This document shows positions 30,473 to 39,445 of a stretch of DNA of 64,000 nt, piece by piece. The notes under the pieces are model-generated. The model was given only the letters and a program-made list of their open reading frames with translations. It was not told the origin of the DNA and searched no databases. The position numbers and the translations under genes are program-made. Each line of letters opens with the position of its first letter. Position 1 is the stretch's first letter. The DNA comes from Cytophagaceae bacterium ABcell3. Its GTDB lineage: Bacteria; Bacteroidota; Bacteroidia; Cytophagales; Cytophagaceae. Location: positions 3,928,584-3,992,583 of the forward strand of contig CP133159.1 of assembly GCA_030913385.1 (NCBI GenBank), in the 5' to 3' direction.

Positions 30473-31126
30473 TTAAAGGAAAAATATCAACCCAAATCTT
30501 AAAGACCGTAAATTTAAACTGAAATTATATTGAAACTCTCTCTCAACCACATCACTAACTAAATTATCACCACTTCTTATAGATCTTTCATATCGGCTGG
30601 AAAGGCCGCCAAATAGAACCTCCAAAGCAATTTTATCATGGACAAAGAAGTTAACTCCCGGGGCGATAGAAGCACCGATACTATTGGCAATGGTCCTGGA
30701 AGAAGTTTGATCTCGTCCGCTACTCGATCTCATATGAAAAAAATCTAAACTTCCCTGTCCAAACAGGTAGGCCCGTGAATTAAAAAGTTGTTTATACACC
30801 CTAATAAACGGAGATGCATTATATAAGTGCCTGGTATAAACATTAGATTCCATATACCCATCCCATGCGATAAGGTCATCTGAAGCACTTCTCAAAAAAG
30901 AATACCCTGGGGACATTCCTATGGCAATATTATCGCTTACAAAATATCCTGCGCGCGCGCTCAAGCCCGCATTAAAATAAGAATTAGTCCCATCCATTTC
31001 AGCACTTGAATTTCGACCATTCAAGCTCAAAGAGCCACCGAGCATCCATTGCCCTTGACCTATTTGCGAAAATGATTCTAAAGAAACTAGAAAAATAGCT
31101 GCGAGTACTAAAAAAAGTTTTTTCAT
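30473..31126 (-). CDS. Outer-membrane beta-barrel protein (tandem paralogue 2)
   Basis: A 217-residue relative of the gene at 29707-30390, first in the pair by transcription. It keeps GQWMLGGSLSLNG, FVSDNIAIGMSPGYS, SPFIRVYKQLFNSRAYLFGQGS and PGVNFFVHDKIALEVLFGG, while the loops between strands differ in length and sequence, as expected for surface-exposed loops diverging after duplication. The final strand is LRFGLIFFL. Function unknown. Confidence 0.85.
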   Translation of the reverse strand: MKKLFLVLAAIFLVSLESFSQIGQGQWMLGGSLSLNGRNSSAEMDGTNSYFNAGLSARAGYFVSDNIAIGMSPGYSFLRSASDDLIAWDGYMESNVYTRHLYNASPFIRVYKQLFNSRAYLFGQGSLDFFHMRSSSGRDQTSSRTIANSIGASIAPGVNFFVHDKIALEVLFGGLSSRYERSIRSGDNLVSDVVEREFQYNFSLNLRSLRFGLIFFL

Positions 31127-31275
31127 TGGTTTTGTTTTTGGTTTTCCTGATCAATATCAACCACCGTGCCACAAAACCATTTTAAAAAAAATCATATAAA
31201 AAAAACACCCATACACTTAACCCAAACCGTATTATGTCGCAAAAAACTTCCTCCAAAGCTAAACCAACAAACTAA

Positions 31276-31425
31276 CATAAAATATGCAATAGAACTATTA
31301 CGTTGCAAAGCAATTTTAAATCAGTCGCTTCGCTCATATTTGTGTCTTGATTATAGCGCCGCAATGATTTGCGACCCAAAAGAATAACATTTTGCCCCTC
31401 ATGAAGCAATCTATCACATAATTCC
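31276..31425 (+). repeat. MITE-like dispersed repeat, copy B (full length)
   Basis: About 150 bp with imperfect terminal inverted repeats: TATGCAATAGA at 31283-31293 and TCTATCACATAATT at 31410-31423. The interior contains CAGTCGCTTCGCTCAT. It fills most of the 302-nt gap before the acetyltransferase gene. A short plus-strand frame across it looks non-coding. Confidence 0.7.
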
Positions 31426-31428
31426 ATT

Positions 31429-32004
31429 TTAAGGTTTTCTAATCATAGGATACATGATAGGTGAACTACCCGATTGAATTTCTCCAATAACCTTAAAACC
31501 ATGCCTTTCATACAAAGGGACGCTCCGCAGGCTTGAAGCTTCCAGATAAGCCATTCCACCTTGCTCATCTATTTGTGCCAACCCATGATTTAACAGCGCA
31601 GAACCAAGCCCTTGATTTTGGCGGACAGGGTCAACTCCTAACATAGGTAAATACCAACATGGCTCAGAAGGGTGAGCTTCACCCATTTGTTCAAATATGC
31701 TGAACAAATCAGGCTTAATTTCAGAAGGGATATTTTTCTCAACCAAATCGGTCAAAGTCTCAAAGTCAGGCTCAACAGAAGGAGGCATCCATAAAGCCGC
31801 CCCCGCATATCCATCAATATAAAAAGCTGTTGAACGCTTAATTGCATTTCCTCCAAAAGCACGAGCGAAAAAAGGGAACAGTGTTATATAGTCTTTGGGA
31901 TCTTTTAAAGCCCATCGGTTAAAAGGGTCGGAACTAAAAGCCAACGCTATAAGAGCTATTAAATTCTCTATTTCTGATTCTTGTGCTGTTTTAATTTTGT
32001 ACAT
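31429..32004 (-). CDS. GNAT-family N-acetyltransferase
   Basis: A 191-residue acetyltransferase when started at ATG 32004 (MYKIKTAQE). The longer frame would begin with TTG at 32028 and adds nine residues without support. The acetyl-CoA loop is seen in VRQNQGLGSALLNHGL (Q/R-x-x-G-x-G/A type), with preceding WYLPMLGVDP and the C-terminal YERHGFKVIGE typical of GNAT fold ends. Substrate unknown. Family members of this form often acetylate small amines or antibiotics, but nothing here points to one. Confidence 0.85.
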   Translation of the reverse strand: MYKIKTAQESEIENLIALIALAFSSDPFNRWALKDPKDYITLFPFFARAFGGNAIKRSTAFYIDGYAGAALWMPPSVEPDFETLTDLVEKNIPSEIKPDLFSIFEQMGEAHPSEPCWYLPMLGVDPVRQNQGLGSALLNHGLAQIDEQGGMAYLEASSLRSVPLYERHGFKVIGEIQSGSSPIMYPMIRKP

Positions 32005-32069
32005 TATCTTTTTAGTTATCAAATTCAATCATCTGACAACTAAGCTCAAACAAAAATGTTTTTAATAAT

Positions 32070-32936
32070 TTAAAAATTATATTCTTTATAACCTTTTGTA
32101 AATTCTTCTGGTGCCAGTTTGGGGTTTACCTCTAAGTCAACAAAATCATACTCCGCATATAACCCTTTATGGTCATACATTACCTGTAAAACCGGGAGGT
32201 AATATTCTTGGTCGATATACAAGTATGTTTTGCGAGCATATGCGTTAGGTATTTTAATTACCTGCCCCGGCTTAACATCTTTGTAATCCTTTAAGTTATT
32301 CTCTTCCAGAATCATAAAGTCACTTATAAATAACCTGTAGGCAATATCGGTAATATTCTCTCCCGGTTTAACTTTGTAAGGGTAAAAATCAAAGTCAGGG
32401 TAGTCAATCAATACTTTAAAGCATTTACGGCCATGGACTACTGTATCCCCAAGGTATTTCAGGTATTTTTCAGGGTTGTCTTTTTTCTTTTTCGCTATAT
32501 CTGAAACAATATCATTGATATATTCAAAACCTACCTCATGTACTGTATGGTGGTTATCTTTTCTCATATTACTCCCATAAGGATCCAGACTTAGAGTCAA
32601 ATACGGGAAGCCATTAGGGTAGACATATGCTTTGTTTTTGTTTTCTCCTTCTACATAAAGCACTTCTATGCCTTCAGAAGGGGCAAGTATCTTTGTATAT
32701 ACCTTATGAGGTTTCCGGTTGTATTTGCACATTTGTTCCCTAGTCAAGATCTTACCTCCTACCCGCTCTCTCTTATTCATTCTAAACTTAAGGGTTTCAA
32801 TTTTATCTATACCTGCCCTCATTTTTTCAATAATCTCCGGCCCCGTCAATTGGCCTGAAACCCAAGATGTGGCACAAAGAGGGTAAATAAACAACAAAAA
32901 AACAGTAAATCTTAAAATCAAATTCAATCTATTCAT
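32070..32936 (-). CDS. DUF1571 protein with an embedded LysM-like domain
   Basis: About 288 residues from ATG 32936 (MNRLNLILRF, the better signal-peptide start; ATGs at 32951 and 32948 also exist). A signal peptide ends near WVSGQ. The body is DUF1571: RMNKRERVGGKI, KILAPSEGIEVLYVEG, NGFPYLTLSLDPYGSNMR, HHTVHEVGFEYI. A LysM-like segment (YKVKPGENITDIAYR through DVKPGQVIKIPN) follows inside the domain before a final YLPVLQVMYD. Similar proteins occur in other Bacteroidota. The LysM suggests binding to peptidoglycan; the catalytic role, if any, is unknown. Confidence 0.75.
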   Translation of the reverse strand: MNRLNLILRFTVFLLFIYPLCATSWVSGQLTGPEIIEKMRAGIDKIETLKFRMNKRERVGGKILTREQMCKYNRKPHKVYTKILAPSEGIEVLYVEGENKNKAYVYPNGFPYLTLSLDPYGSNMRKDNHHTVHEVGFEYINDIVSDIAKKKKDNPEKYLKYLGDTVVHGRKCFKVLIDYPDFDFYPYKVKPGENITDIAYRLFISDFMILEENNLKDYKDVKPGQVIKIPNAYARKTYLYIDQEYYLPVLQVMYDHKGLYAEYDFVDLEVNPKLAPEEFTKGYKEYNF

Positions 32937-33059
32937 AGTACACTTCATCATTCCAAATAGAACGAAAAACAGGATAGAATCCTATACTAAAATAATTTAT
33001 TATAAAAATAAATCCAATACGAAACAAATGCGAAAACAAAGGGCAATATACTGTATTAC

Positions 33060-33905
33060 CTAAATTTTGACAAAATTTGAAACTTCACTTATCACTTTTG
33101 GATCCCATAGCATCCTATAATGACCTGCATGAGCAATAGGAAATAAGTTAACTTTATCATTGCCACGAGCCACATTTTTGGCATATGAAAAAGGAATCAC
33201 CTTATCATACTTATCATGAATAAGCAGCATCTGGGAATTGCAAGCACCAATGTATCGGTTCATTTGGATATCTTCGACCTGGCGCCCGAAAACCCGGTTC
33301 ATATAATTAAGCAAATGCATCTTATGTGTTCTAGTAAACCTCATTAGCCGGGCGTAATCGTTTACCACACTTATTAGTTTATCAGGAACACTGAGCATAA
33401 TAAACTTTTCTACCTGCAAGTCAGGATGGTCATGAAATGCTACAATACCGGAAGCACTTCCAAAAGAATGTCCCACGACACATGAAGGTTTTTCGCTTTT
33501 GATCAAAAAAGCGGAAAGCCGAGAGAATTGTAATAGGTTAGAAGACCGTCCAGTACTACGGTAATGCGCAGGTTGATCATAGGCTACAACCTCAAACCCC
33601 TCTTTCACCAACTGCTCTGCAATACCTCCAAAATTATCTCCGTTACCTTCCCATCCATGAATACATAAAACCTTTTTGGAAGACTTGCCCCACCTATAGA
33701 CACATATCTTCATACCCTCAAAATCTATATAAGAACGTGAGGCTTTTTCCAGCAACAGCTTTTCTTTAGCTCTTACTTTCTGGTTTATAGGTGTTGCAAA
33801 CAAGCTCAAAGCCCTTTTTGCCGCTTTTTCAGGTGCCATACGAAATGCCATTCTGAAGTAAACCCGATAAGCCGACACCAAAGCTTTTAAAGAAAACGCT
33901 TGCAA
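33060..33905 (-). CDS. Alpha/beta hydrolase
   Basis: A 281-residue hydrolase with VLCIHGWEGNGDNFG (oxyanion region), nucleophile elbow GHSFGSA, a late acidic stretch LLIHDKYDKVIPF and catalytic His in AHAGHYRML, the full Ser-Asp-His set in the expected order. The start shown is TTG at 33905; no in-frame ATG lies between it and an upstream TAG, and the next ATG (residue 19) would cut the conserved amphipathic N-terminus. Substrate unknown. It appears to be transcribed alone. Confidence 0.85.
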   Translation of the reverse strand: MQAFSLKALVSAYRVYFRMAFRMAPEKAAKRALSLFATPINQKVRAKEKLLLEKASRSYIDFEGMKICVYRWGKSSKKVLCIHGWEGNGDNFGGIAEQLVKEGFEVVAYDQPAHYRSTGRSSNLLQFSRLSAFLIKSEKPSCVVGHSFGSASGIVAFHDHPDLQVEKFIMLSVPDKLISVVNDYARLMRFTRTHKMHLLNYMNRVFGRQVEDIQMNRYIGACNSQMLLIHDKYDKVIPFSYAKNVARGNDKVNLFPIAHAGHYRMLWDPKVISEVSNFVKI

Positions 33906-34164
33906 AGGCTTTCTTATAGTGCCTGAAGAAGATGACCCCGAACTGATTGAACAGCTATTTCATTCATTTTTAATACTAATCAATTATTGCTCCTTCATAT
34001 AAAATATTAAGAGGCAAAAAGTACTTACACTCTACCTTCTTAACCCAATTAAACAAAGCTAACATTACAGATTCGTAAAATAGCCTTCATTGTAAAACAA
34101 TAACCCACATAAAATAATTTCCTGAAGGAACCTGTTTTAGATTTAATTTCGTTTTACATACAAC

Positions 34165-34833
34165 ATGAACCGTTTAAAAAATAAAATAACTGTTTCGCTG
34201 CTGATCGTTCCATTGGCTGTTCTGAGCTATTTGGCGTACGCTACTATATTTTCTGTAATCTCAGTGAACAACACCTATCAAGCTTCTCCCAAAGGAATAC
34301 CTGTTTATGTAAGCACAAATGGCGTACACACGGACATTACGCTTCCAGCTCAAACATCAACTATCAATTGGCTAAAAAAGTTGTTTCCGAACAAGAACAC
34401 AGCTTATAAGTATATCGCTTTTGGCTGGGGAGATAAAACATTTTATGCAGAAACCCCTTCTTGGTCAGATTTCCGACTTTCTACAGGTCTAAAAGCCCTT
34501 TTCTACTCTGAAGGTTCTGCCATGCATATTAAAGGATTGACTTATCAGCCAATCGAGTCTGAAAAAGTTTACAAGTTGACCTTAAACCTCAAAGAGTTCC
34601 AACAATTAGTAGATTTTATAGAAAGATCATTTCAAACAGATCAAGCAGGAAGTTATATTCCCATCTACAACCACCACTATGGCAATAATGATTTTTTTTA
34701 TGAAGGGGAAGGAGTGTATTCATTTCTTAACACCTGCAACAACTGGACAAATTCGGCTTTAAAAGCTTCTGGGGTGCGGACTGCCGTATGGGCTCCTTTT
34801 GAAAAATCTGTTATGTATCATAGAGTAAAATAA
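34165..34833 (+). CDS. DUF2459 (TIGR02117) family protein
   Basis: A 222-residue protein with an N-terminal membrane anchor (about 8-32) and the DUF2459 pattern: VYVSTNGVHTDITLP, YIAFGWGDKTFYAETPSW, and a C-terminal NTCNNWTNSALKASG with an Asn/Thr/Cys-Asn-x-Trp signature. The conserved His (GVHTD) and Cys suggest an enzyme active site, but no reaction is established. It is monocistronic and flanked by oppositely transcribed genes. Confidence 0.8.
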   Translation: MNRLKNKITVSLLIVPLAVLSYLAYATIFSVISVNNTYQASPKGIPVYVSTNGVHTDITLPAQTSTINWLKKLFPNKNTAYKYIAFGWGDKTFYAETPSWSDFRLSTGLKALFYSEGSAMHIKGLTYQPIESEKVYKLTLNLKEFQQLVDFIERSFQTDQAGSYIPIYNHHYGNNDFFYEGEGVYSFLNTCNNWTNSALKASGVRTAVWAPFEKSVMYHRVK

Positions 34834-34923
34834 TATAGGTTTACAGTATTTAAAAAGTACATTTATGAAGGGAAACTCCTCCACAAATGTACTGATTCTG
34901 CTATTTTGCCCCATAATTCATTC

Positions 34924-35574
34924 CTATAAGTCCCCTCGGCCTCCAAAGGTATATCCTAAATGGATCTGCCCAATGCGCCTGCCATGCTCTTGGGTAAAGT
35001 GATCAAGTGAATAGCTTCGTGAAAACTCAAAACCATATCTTGCTCCAATGTTCAGCCCGTTAGGTAATTCAAATGCTATACCAACAACAGCCCCCACATC
35101 GATATTATCTCCGCGCTCTTCTCGAATATCGGTAAACTCCTCAGCAAACTGATCCCATCCTATCCTTTCTCGGGCTTGCAACATATAAGAAAACTGAGGC
35201 CCACCTAGAATATATAATCCAGGAGTAATGTGAAACCTTAGCATCACCGGAAGGTCTAGGTAATTTAAATGATAGTCATAAGAAGCCTCTGCTTGTGCTT
35301 CTGTAGCGCCCGCCGAATACCCATACCTCGAAAACAAAAGTTCCGGCTGAAGACCAAAGCTTTCCGTTATACCAAGTTTCAGGTATGCACCTCCATGCCA
35401 GCCACGCAAACTTTCCTCCTCAAGCAAACTCTGGTTCTCGAAAGCCATACCATTAACACCTCCTCTAACACCAAAGCCTGTTTGCTGAGCAGAGACTGTC
35501 AAACTACCCAAGACCCCCACTATTAACAGCGCAACACATTTTACTATATGACCACTTCTTATCATTCCCCTCAT
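34924..35574 (-). CDS. Porin-family outer-membrane barrel (paralogue 1 of 3)
   Basis: A 216-residue barrel with signal peptide ending at SAQQ, then GFGVRGGVNGMAF, GAYLKLGITESFGLQPELLFSRYG, YLDLPVMLRFHITPGLYILGGPQFSYML and GIAFELPNGLNIGARYGF, the pattern of the outer-membrane beta-barrel family (PF13568-like). It is the third gene of a three-gene array transcribed from 37072 leftward, 14 nt after its paralogue. Such proteins are abundant in Bacteroidota with unknown ligands. No regulator is adjacent. Confidence 0.85.
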   Translation of the reverse strand: MRGMIRSGHIVKCVALLIVGVLGSLTVSAQQTGFGVRGGVNGMAFENQSLLEEESLRGWHGGAYLKLGITESFGLQPELLFSRYGYSAGATEAQAEASYDYHLNYLDLPVMLRFHITPGLYILGGPQFSYMLQARERIGWDQFAEEFTDIREERGDNIDVGAVVGIAFELPNGLNIGARYGFEFSRSYSLDHFTQEHGRRIGQIHLGYTFGGRGDL

Positions 35575-35588
35575 ATCCTATTTTAATT

Positions 35589-36242
35589 TTACTCTTTGCC
35601 TCTCGTTAAAAACGTATAACCTACTACTAACTGTGCCTGTCTATCAAATAGCAAGCCTGCATTTCCCGAACTTCCACCGCCATGTATCTGCCCTAAGCCA
35701 ACACCATACCTAAATCCTACATTAAACCCACTTTCAAATTCATAGCCCAAACCAGCAACGCCATATAAATCTAAGCGGTTTTCATATCCACTATGGTATA
35801 TGCTATGCGATCTACCTTCTGGTTCATAATAATGCTCTCGAGAATATAAAAGCCCCGAAACCTGTGGCCCAACCAAAAAGTGAAACCCAGGGGTAACATT
35901 AATCCGAAGAAAAACAGGTACATCTACAAAGGTGTAGTTTCTCCTATAGTTAGGCATAAGCTCTTCTGTATCTGGAAATAAAAACGGCCCATTGTCTGCA
36001 GAAAAAGTGCGTCTAGAAAACAAAACTTCAGGGTGAATGCCAAACACACCTCCTATGAAATCAAACCTGGCGTAAGCACCACCCTGAAAACCTCTTAAGT
36101 TCCCTTGTCCAAACACATTTCCATACTCATATCCACGATCTATCCCCCCTCTTAATCCAAAGCCAATACTTTGCGTCTGAGCAGTACCAAAGCTCATAAC
36201 CACCAAAAAGGATATCACACCTAATATTTGCTTTACACTCAT
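35589..36242 (-). CDS. Porin-family outer-membrane barrel (paralogue 2 of 3)
   Basis: A 217-residue paralogue of its neighbours. Signal peptide ends near AQTQS; GFGLRGGIDRGYEYG, GVFGIHPEVLFSRRTF, YTFVDVPVFLRINVTPGFHFLVGPQVSGL and GFRYGVGLGQIHG align with the others. Its Tyr/Arg-rich loops are distinct. The small gap to the following gene (14 nt) indicates one transcript, while 116 nt containing a terminator separate it from the first member, so it may have its own promoter. Confidence 0.85.
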   Translation of the reverse strand: MSVKQILGVISFLVVMSFGTAQTQSIGFGLRGGIDRGYEYGNVFGQGNLRGFQGGAYARFDFIGGVFGIHPEVLFSRRTFSADNGPFLFPDTEELMPNYRRNYTFVDVPVFLRINVTPGFHFLVGPQVSGLLYSREHYYEPEGRSHSIYHSGYENRLDLYGVAGLGYEFESGFNVGFRYGVGLGQIHGGGSSGNAGLLFDRQAQLVVGYTFLTRGKE

Positions 36243-36312
36243 CTCCCCCTGTTTATCAATGCCCTATTTTAAAAGAACTATCCATATATATGATTGTTTA
36301 TCCGTCTCAAGC

Positions 36313-36344
36313 ACAAGAAAACCGCACCTGCCATACAAGTGCGG
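36313..36344 (-). terminator. Terminator after the first barrel gene
   Basis: On the minus strand CCGCACTTG / CAGGTGCGG (arms 36336-36344 and 36322-36330, one wobble) followed by a TTTTCTT run, between the genes at 36359 and 36242. Confidence 0.8.
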
Positions 36345-36358
36345 CTATGTTAAGAATA

Positions 36359-37072
36359 TTATTCCCCATCGAAATAATAGTCGTCATGATAGGTACCATG
36401 GTATGGAGTTCTCCCAAAAGTATACCCCACAGTAAACATACCCTGAGTCTGATGTGGCACATTACCACCTTCAAAGTTTGTAATACTATGGATTCTTCCT
36501 AAACCATACCCATATCGCACGCCAATATTAAGTCCGTCTCTAAACTCGTAAGCCAGTCCTACGACACCCGAAAGGTCCATATAATTTCCCCCTAAATGTC
36601 TCTGAATATATTCTCTTCCCCGAAAGCCAATATATCTTTCCTGAGAGCCAAGAAAATTAGACAACTGGGGCCCTGCCAATACGTGAAACCCTTTTACAAT
36701 ATTAAAGCGTAAGAAAATTGGTATGTCTAGGTAATCAAAACTTTGTCTGTAAAAAGGAAATGCTTCCTCTGTTGGAGGGTGCACATGTGTTCCTCTTGGC
36801 GCATCAAAAGAACGTCTGGAAAACAAGAACTCTGGTTGAATACCAAAGAAACCGGCTATATTTATCTGAGTATAAAAGCCTAAATGGTATCCTCGAAGGC
36901 TGTTATCGCCAAATATATTCCGTTCTCCGGCTGATGCAGCCATATTAGTTCCCCCTCTAATACCTATTGAAGATTGTTGTCTCTGAGCAAACAGTGAATT
37001 GCTGGTAAAAACAATCCCTAAAACCAAAGACATCACTTTCAAATACAATTTTACTCTTCCCATCTTATCCAT
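36359..37072 (-). CDS. Porin-family outer-membrane barrel (paralogue 3 of 3)
   Basis: A 237-residue paralogue, first by transcription. Signal peptide ends near LFAQRQ; the mature part has SIGIRGGTNMAAS, FFGIQPEFLFSRRSF, YLDIPIFLRFNIVKGFHVLAGPQLSNFLG and GLAYEFRDGLNIGVRYGYGLG, with a C-terminal Tyr/Asp-rich extension (HGTYHDDYYFDGE) after the last strand, absent from its relatives. Its 5' end is precisely duplicated upstream (see the 258-bp repeat). ATG 37072 and the next in-frame ATG at 37063 are both plausible starts. Confidence 0.85.
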   Translation of the reverse strand: MDKMGRVKLYLKVMSLVLGIVFTSNSLFAQRQQSSIGIRGGTNMAASAGERNIFGDNSLRGYHLGFYTQINIAGFFGIQPEFLFSRRSFDAPRGTHVHPPTEEAFPFYRQSFDYLDIPIFLRFNIVKGFHVLAGPQLSNFLGSQERYIGFRGREYIQRHLGGNYMDLSGVVGLAYEFRDGLNIGVRYGYGLGRIHSITNFEGGNVPHQTQGMFTVGYTFGRTPYHGTYHDDYYFDGE

Positions 37073-37475
37073 CTCTCTTTAATTGTATATCACTAATAAA
37101 AAAACAAGTACAAGATATGATTGTTCAAGACATAAAAATTCTCAAATACAAATCGCACAAAACATGTATTAAACAGAACAATGGAACAACAAAACCCTAC
37201 TATTACACCAAATATTAATACCTATTGAAGATTGTTGTCTCTGAGCAAACAGTGAATTGCTGGTAAAAACAATCCCTAAAACCAAAGACATCACTTTCAA
37301 ATACAATTTTACTCTTCCCATCTTATCCATCTCTCTTTAATTGTATATCACTAATAAAAAAACAAGTACAAGATATGATTGTTCAAGACATAAAAATTCT
37401 CAAATACAAATCGCACAAAACATGTATTAAACAGAACAATGGAACAACAAAACCCTACTATTACACCAAATATTA
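36958..37475. repeat. Perfect 258-bp tandem duplication
   Basis: Copy 1 (36958-37215) and copy 2 (37216-37473) appear identical by eye throughout, offset by exactly 258. The unit holds the first 38 codons of the barrel gene at 36359-37072 plus about 143 bp upstream of its ATG, so the promoter is doubled. Copy 2 carries a 53-codon orphan frame from ATG 37330, identical to the barrel N-terminus (signal peptide) until the junction, where it continues for about 15 foreign codons and stops. It may be recent, or an assembly artefact. Confidence 0.9.
37166..37330 (-). pseudogene. Truncated barrel-gene 5' fragment in duplication copy 2
   Basis: Starting at ATG 37330, the reading frame repeats MDKMGRVKLYLKV and the signal peptide of the neighbouring barrel gene up to SSIGI, then crosses the duplication junction and ends within about 16 codons in VLLFHCSV. 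If expressed it would be an exported peptide of about 15-20 mature residues. It has no barrel and is best called a fragment. Confidence 0.75.
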
Positions 37476-37646
37476 TAACCTAAAAACTCTTGCACCTATA
37501 CCTCCTATTTTTTATACAAATATATATGCAGGTCAATATTTTGGGCGTTTTTCAGCAGTCCCTAATTAAAAGAAAATTCTTATATTTGATTACCTGTGAA
37601 TTAAAAAAGGAAAAGCTTTGTTAACCAACATATTTAACGACTAACC

Positions 37647-37880
37647 ATGTTTCCCGAAACAGACCCTAAAGCGCTGGAGGATATAGTAAAAATGAGAATG
37701 CCTTTCGGCAAATATAAAGGTACAACCCTATGCAATTTACCTGTAACATATCTTGAGTGGTTTGCCAGAGAGGGTTTCCCTGGCGGTAGACTTGGCATGC
37801 TATTGTCTACCATCCACATTATCAAAACAAATGGGTTAGAGAGCCTTCTTGAACCATTAAAAAAAGCAAACAAAAGCTGA
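37647..37880 (+). CDS. DUF3820 family protein
   Basis: A 77-residue protein with MPFGKYKGTTLCNLPVTYLE and WFAREGFPGGRLGMLL, matching DUF3820 (a putative quorum-sensing-regulated family; the role in Bacteroidota is unknown). Length is typical. It sits 166 nt after the tandem duplication and 76 nt before the DUF3817 gene on the same strand, so the two may be co-transcribed. Confidence 0.85.
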   Translation: MFPETDPKALEDIVKMRMPFGKYKGTTLCNLPVTYLEWFAREGFPGGRLGMLLSTIHIIKTNGLESLLEPLKKANKS

Positions 37881-37956
37881 CCTATTAACAGGCATGGCAC
37901 AGCATTTGTAAGTCAAAGCAAAAAGAACCGAAAAGACAACTAAAAAACAAAACACC

Positions 37957-38310
37957 ATGGCAGAACAAAACAGCAACATCAAACTTCTAAGATACCTGAG
38001 ATATGTAGGAATTGCAGAGGGTATTTCTGCAATTGCTTTATTTTTTATTGCAATGCCTTTAAAATACATGGCTGACATGCCTGAAGCTGTAAAATATACT
38101 GGATGGGCCCACGGTTTACTATTCATGGCATTCATGGCTATGGTGGCGGTGGTAAAAATGGAAATGAACAAGACCTTTCTTTGGAGCTTCATTGCCTTCT
38201 TGGCTTCTATTTTCCCTGGCGGGACGTTTATACTGGACAGACAACTACTGAAAGAAGAAAGAAAGTTAATAGCAGAGCTTCAAAACCCTGCAACAGCGCC
38301 AGTTTCATAA
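37957..38310 (+). CDS. DUF3817 integral membrane protein
   Basis: A 117-residue protein with three hydrophobic segments and the DUF3817 pattern: RYLRYVGIAEGISAI near the N-terminus, MPLKYMAD, a central WAHGLLFMAFM and a final FPGGTFILDRQL. Function unknown. It is followed directly by repeat copy C and a terminator. Confidence 0.85.
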   Translation: MAEQNSNIKLLRYLRYVGIAEGISAIALFFIAMPLKYMADMPEAVKYTGWAHGLLFMAFMAMVAVVKMEMNKTFLWSFIAFLASIFPGGTFILDRQLLKEERKLIAELQNPATAPVS

Positions 38311-38339
38311 GCTCTAACCGATTTCCTCATTAAATCTGG

Positions 38340-38425
38340 AATATGCAATAGAACTTTTGTTGCGTAGCAAAATAGCTCAAAATCAGTCGCTGCGTTCACT
38401 CATGACAAAATCTATCGCATAATTT
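38340..38425 (+). repeat. MITE-like dispersed repeat, copy C (short form)
   Basis: Ends in TATGCAATAGA (38342-38352) and TCTATCGCATAATTT (38411-38425), an imperfect terminal inverted pair. The interior TAGCAAAATAGCT and AATCAGTCGCTGCG match copies B and E, but the middle part of copy B is missing. Confidence 0.7.
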
Positions 38426-38431
38426 AGAGTA

Positions 38432-38463
38432 AAAAAAGCTCCGGATTACTCTGGAGCTTTTTT
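38432..38463. terminator. Terminator overlapping the end of the S24 repressor gene
   Basis: Stem AAAAAGCTCC / GGAGCTTTTT around an 8-10-base loop with T-runs on both sides. The last codons and stop of the minus-strand repressor (38446) lie inside the stem, so it serves both convergent genes. Confidence 0.85.
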
Positions 38464-39198
38464 AGCTATTTCTCCTTTGATTTCCTGCAACATTACAGCT
38501 ATACTATCCAAAGACACTTCTGGCGATGGAAAGGTAAAAGAAATATAAGCAGAAGCCTCCCAAAGCTCAAGGACTTCAGCAAAAGGCAAACTGTAAGGAG
38601 GGTAAGCAGGATTGTCAGAGACTAAAGCAAACTTGTTATTATTACGATCAACCTTAACCCTTTTATACACCACCCCGTCGCTTTGGGTTACCACAAGGTA
38701 AGTCTGCCCATCCTTCAACAGATCAAAATCAGGGAGGTATTTACCTATAACAATAGAACCTGGCAACAAGGGCAACATAGAGTCTCCTGATATTTCAAAA
38801 GCCCGAAAAGTACCGTTTCTTAAACCCGGAATGCTGACCTTTGGCAGGTCTGCAATAAACTCGGGATCAGAAAACCCATTTAAATAACCAGCAGAAGCTT
38901 TTTGAGGAACCAGTGTAACGAGTTCATTTTCATCTTTATCAACAGCTATAGTCAGTATCTTAAGTTTATCGTCCGTAAAGCCATCTCCCCGCTGTGCCTC
39001 CAAATCTTCTTTAACCAATTGATCTAATGACACTGAAAAAAAAGAAGAAAATCGCTCTAAATGTGCCAATGTAGGCACAACTCTACCAGTCTCAAGCTGC
39101 CCGATCAACGGCCGCCCTAAACCTATTTTATCGGCAAATTGCTGCTGAGTCAAACCAGCCTGTACCCGAAGAAACCGTATATTTTTATGCACAAGCAT
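38446..39198 (-). CDS. XRE/S24 LexA-like repressor with a plausible self-cleavage site
   Basis: A 250-residue regulator. An N-terminal HTH_XRE domain (about 6-62; GLTQQQFADKIGLGRP) precedes an S24 peptidase-like domain with Ser140 in SGDSMLP and Lys179 in VVYKRVK, the Ser-Lys dyad of LexA-type proteins. Ala103-Gly104 (KASAGYLNGF) fits the scissile bond position. The protein may therefore be inactivated by autocleavage. An inverted repeat lies directly upstream of its ATG, suggesting autoregulation. The divergent neighbour is a sugar porter, but control of that gene is only inferred from position. Confidence 0.85.
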   Translation of the reverse strand: MLVHKNIRFLRVQAGLTQQQFADKIGLGRPLIGQLETGRVVPTLAHLERFSSFFSVSLDQLVKEDLEAQRGDGFTDDKLKILTIAVDKDENELVTLVPQKASAGYLNGFSDPEFIADLPKVSIPGLRNGTFRAFEISGDSMLPLLPGSIVIGKYLPDFDLLKDGQTYLVVTQSDGVVYKRVKVDRNNNKFALVSDNPAYPPYSLPFAEVLELWEASAYISFTFPSPEVSLDSIAVMLQEIKGEIAKKAPE

Positions 39199-39217
39199 TT
39201 GTTAGCAATAATAACAA
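39199..39217. promoter_or_regulatory. Candidate repressor operator
   Basis: TTGTTA GCAATAA TAACAA, perfect 6-bp arms, immediately 5' of the repressor ATG and in the 247-nt divergent gap with the sugar porter. The rest of the gap shows nothing recognisable. Confidence 0.4.
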
Positions 39218-39445
39218 AAAACTCCTAATTTATTTATTAATTGTAAACCTTATTTTAAACAAGGCCAATTTGTAGGACTTTATACCCTCCTCTTTGTACT
39301 TTTTTACTAAATTTATAGTTACTTTTAACCAGGACTGCGTCAAAGCGTTTTTTTATAGCTCAATAGAAGGTAAAGACACCTTTCAAACTACAAAAACTTT
39401 AAGCACGTCCCTATTTTAACTTTAAACCTTAATTTTAAAATAATC

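Noticed and set aside
31166-31387. 73-codon plus-strand frame
   Set aside because: Spans repeat copy B; composition follows the repeat and no ribosome site is present.
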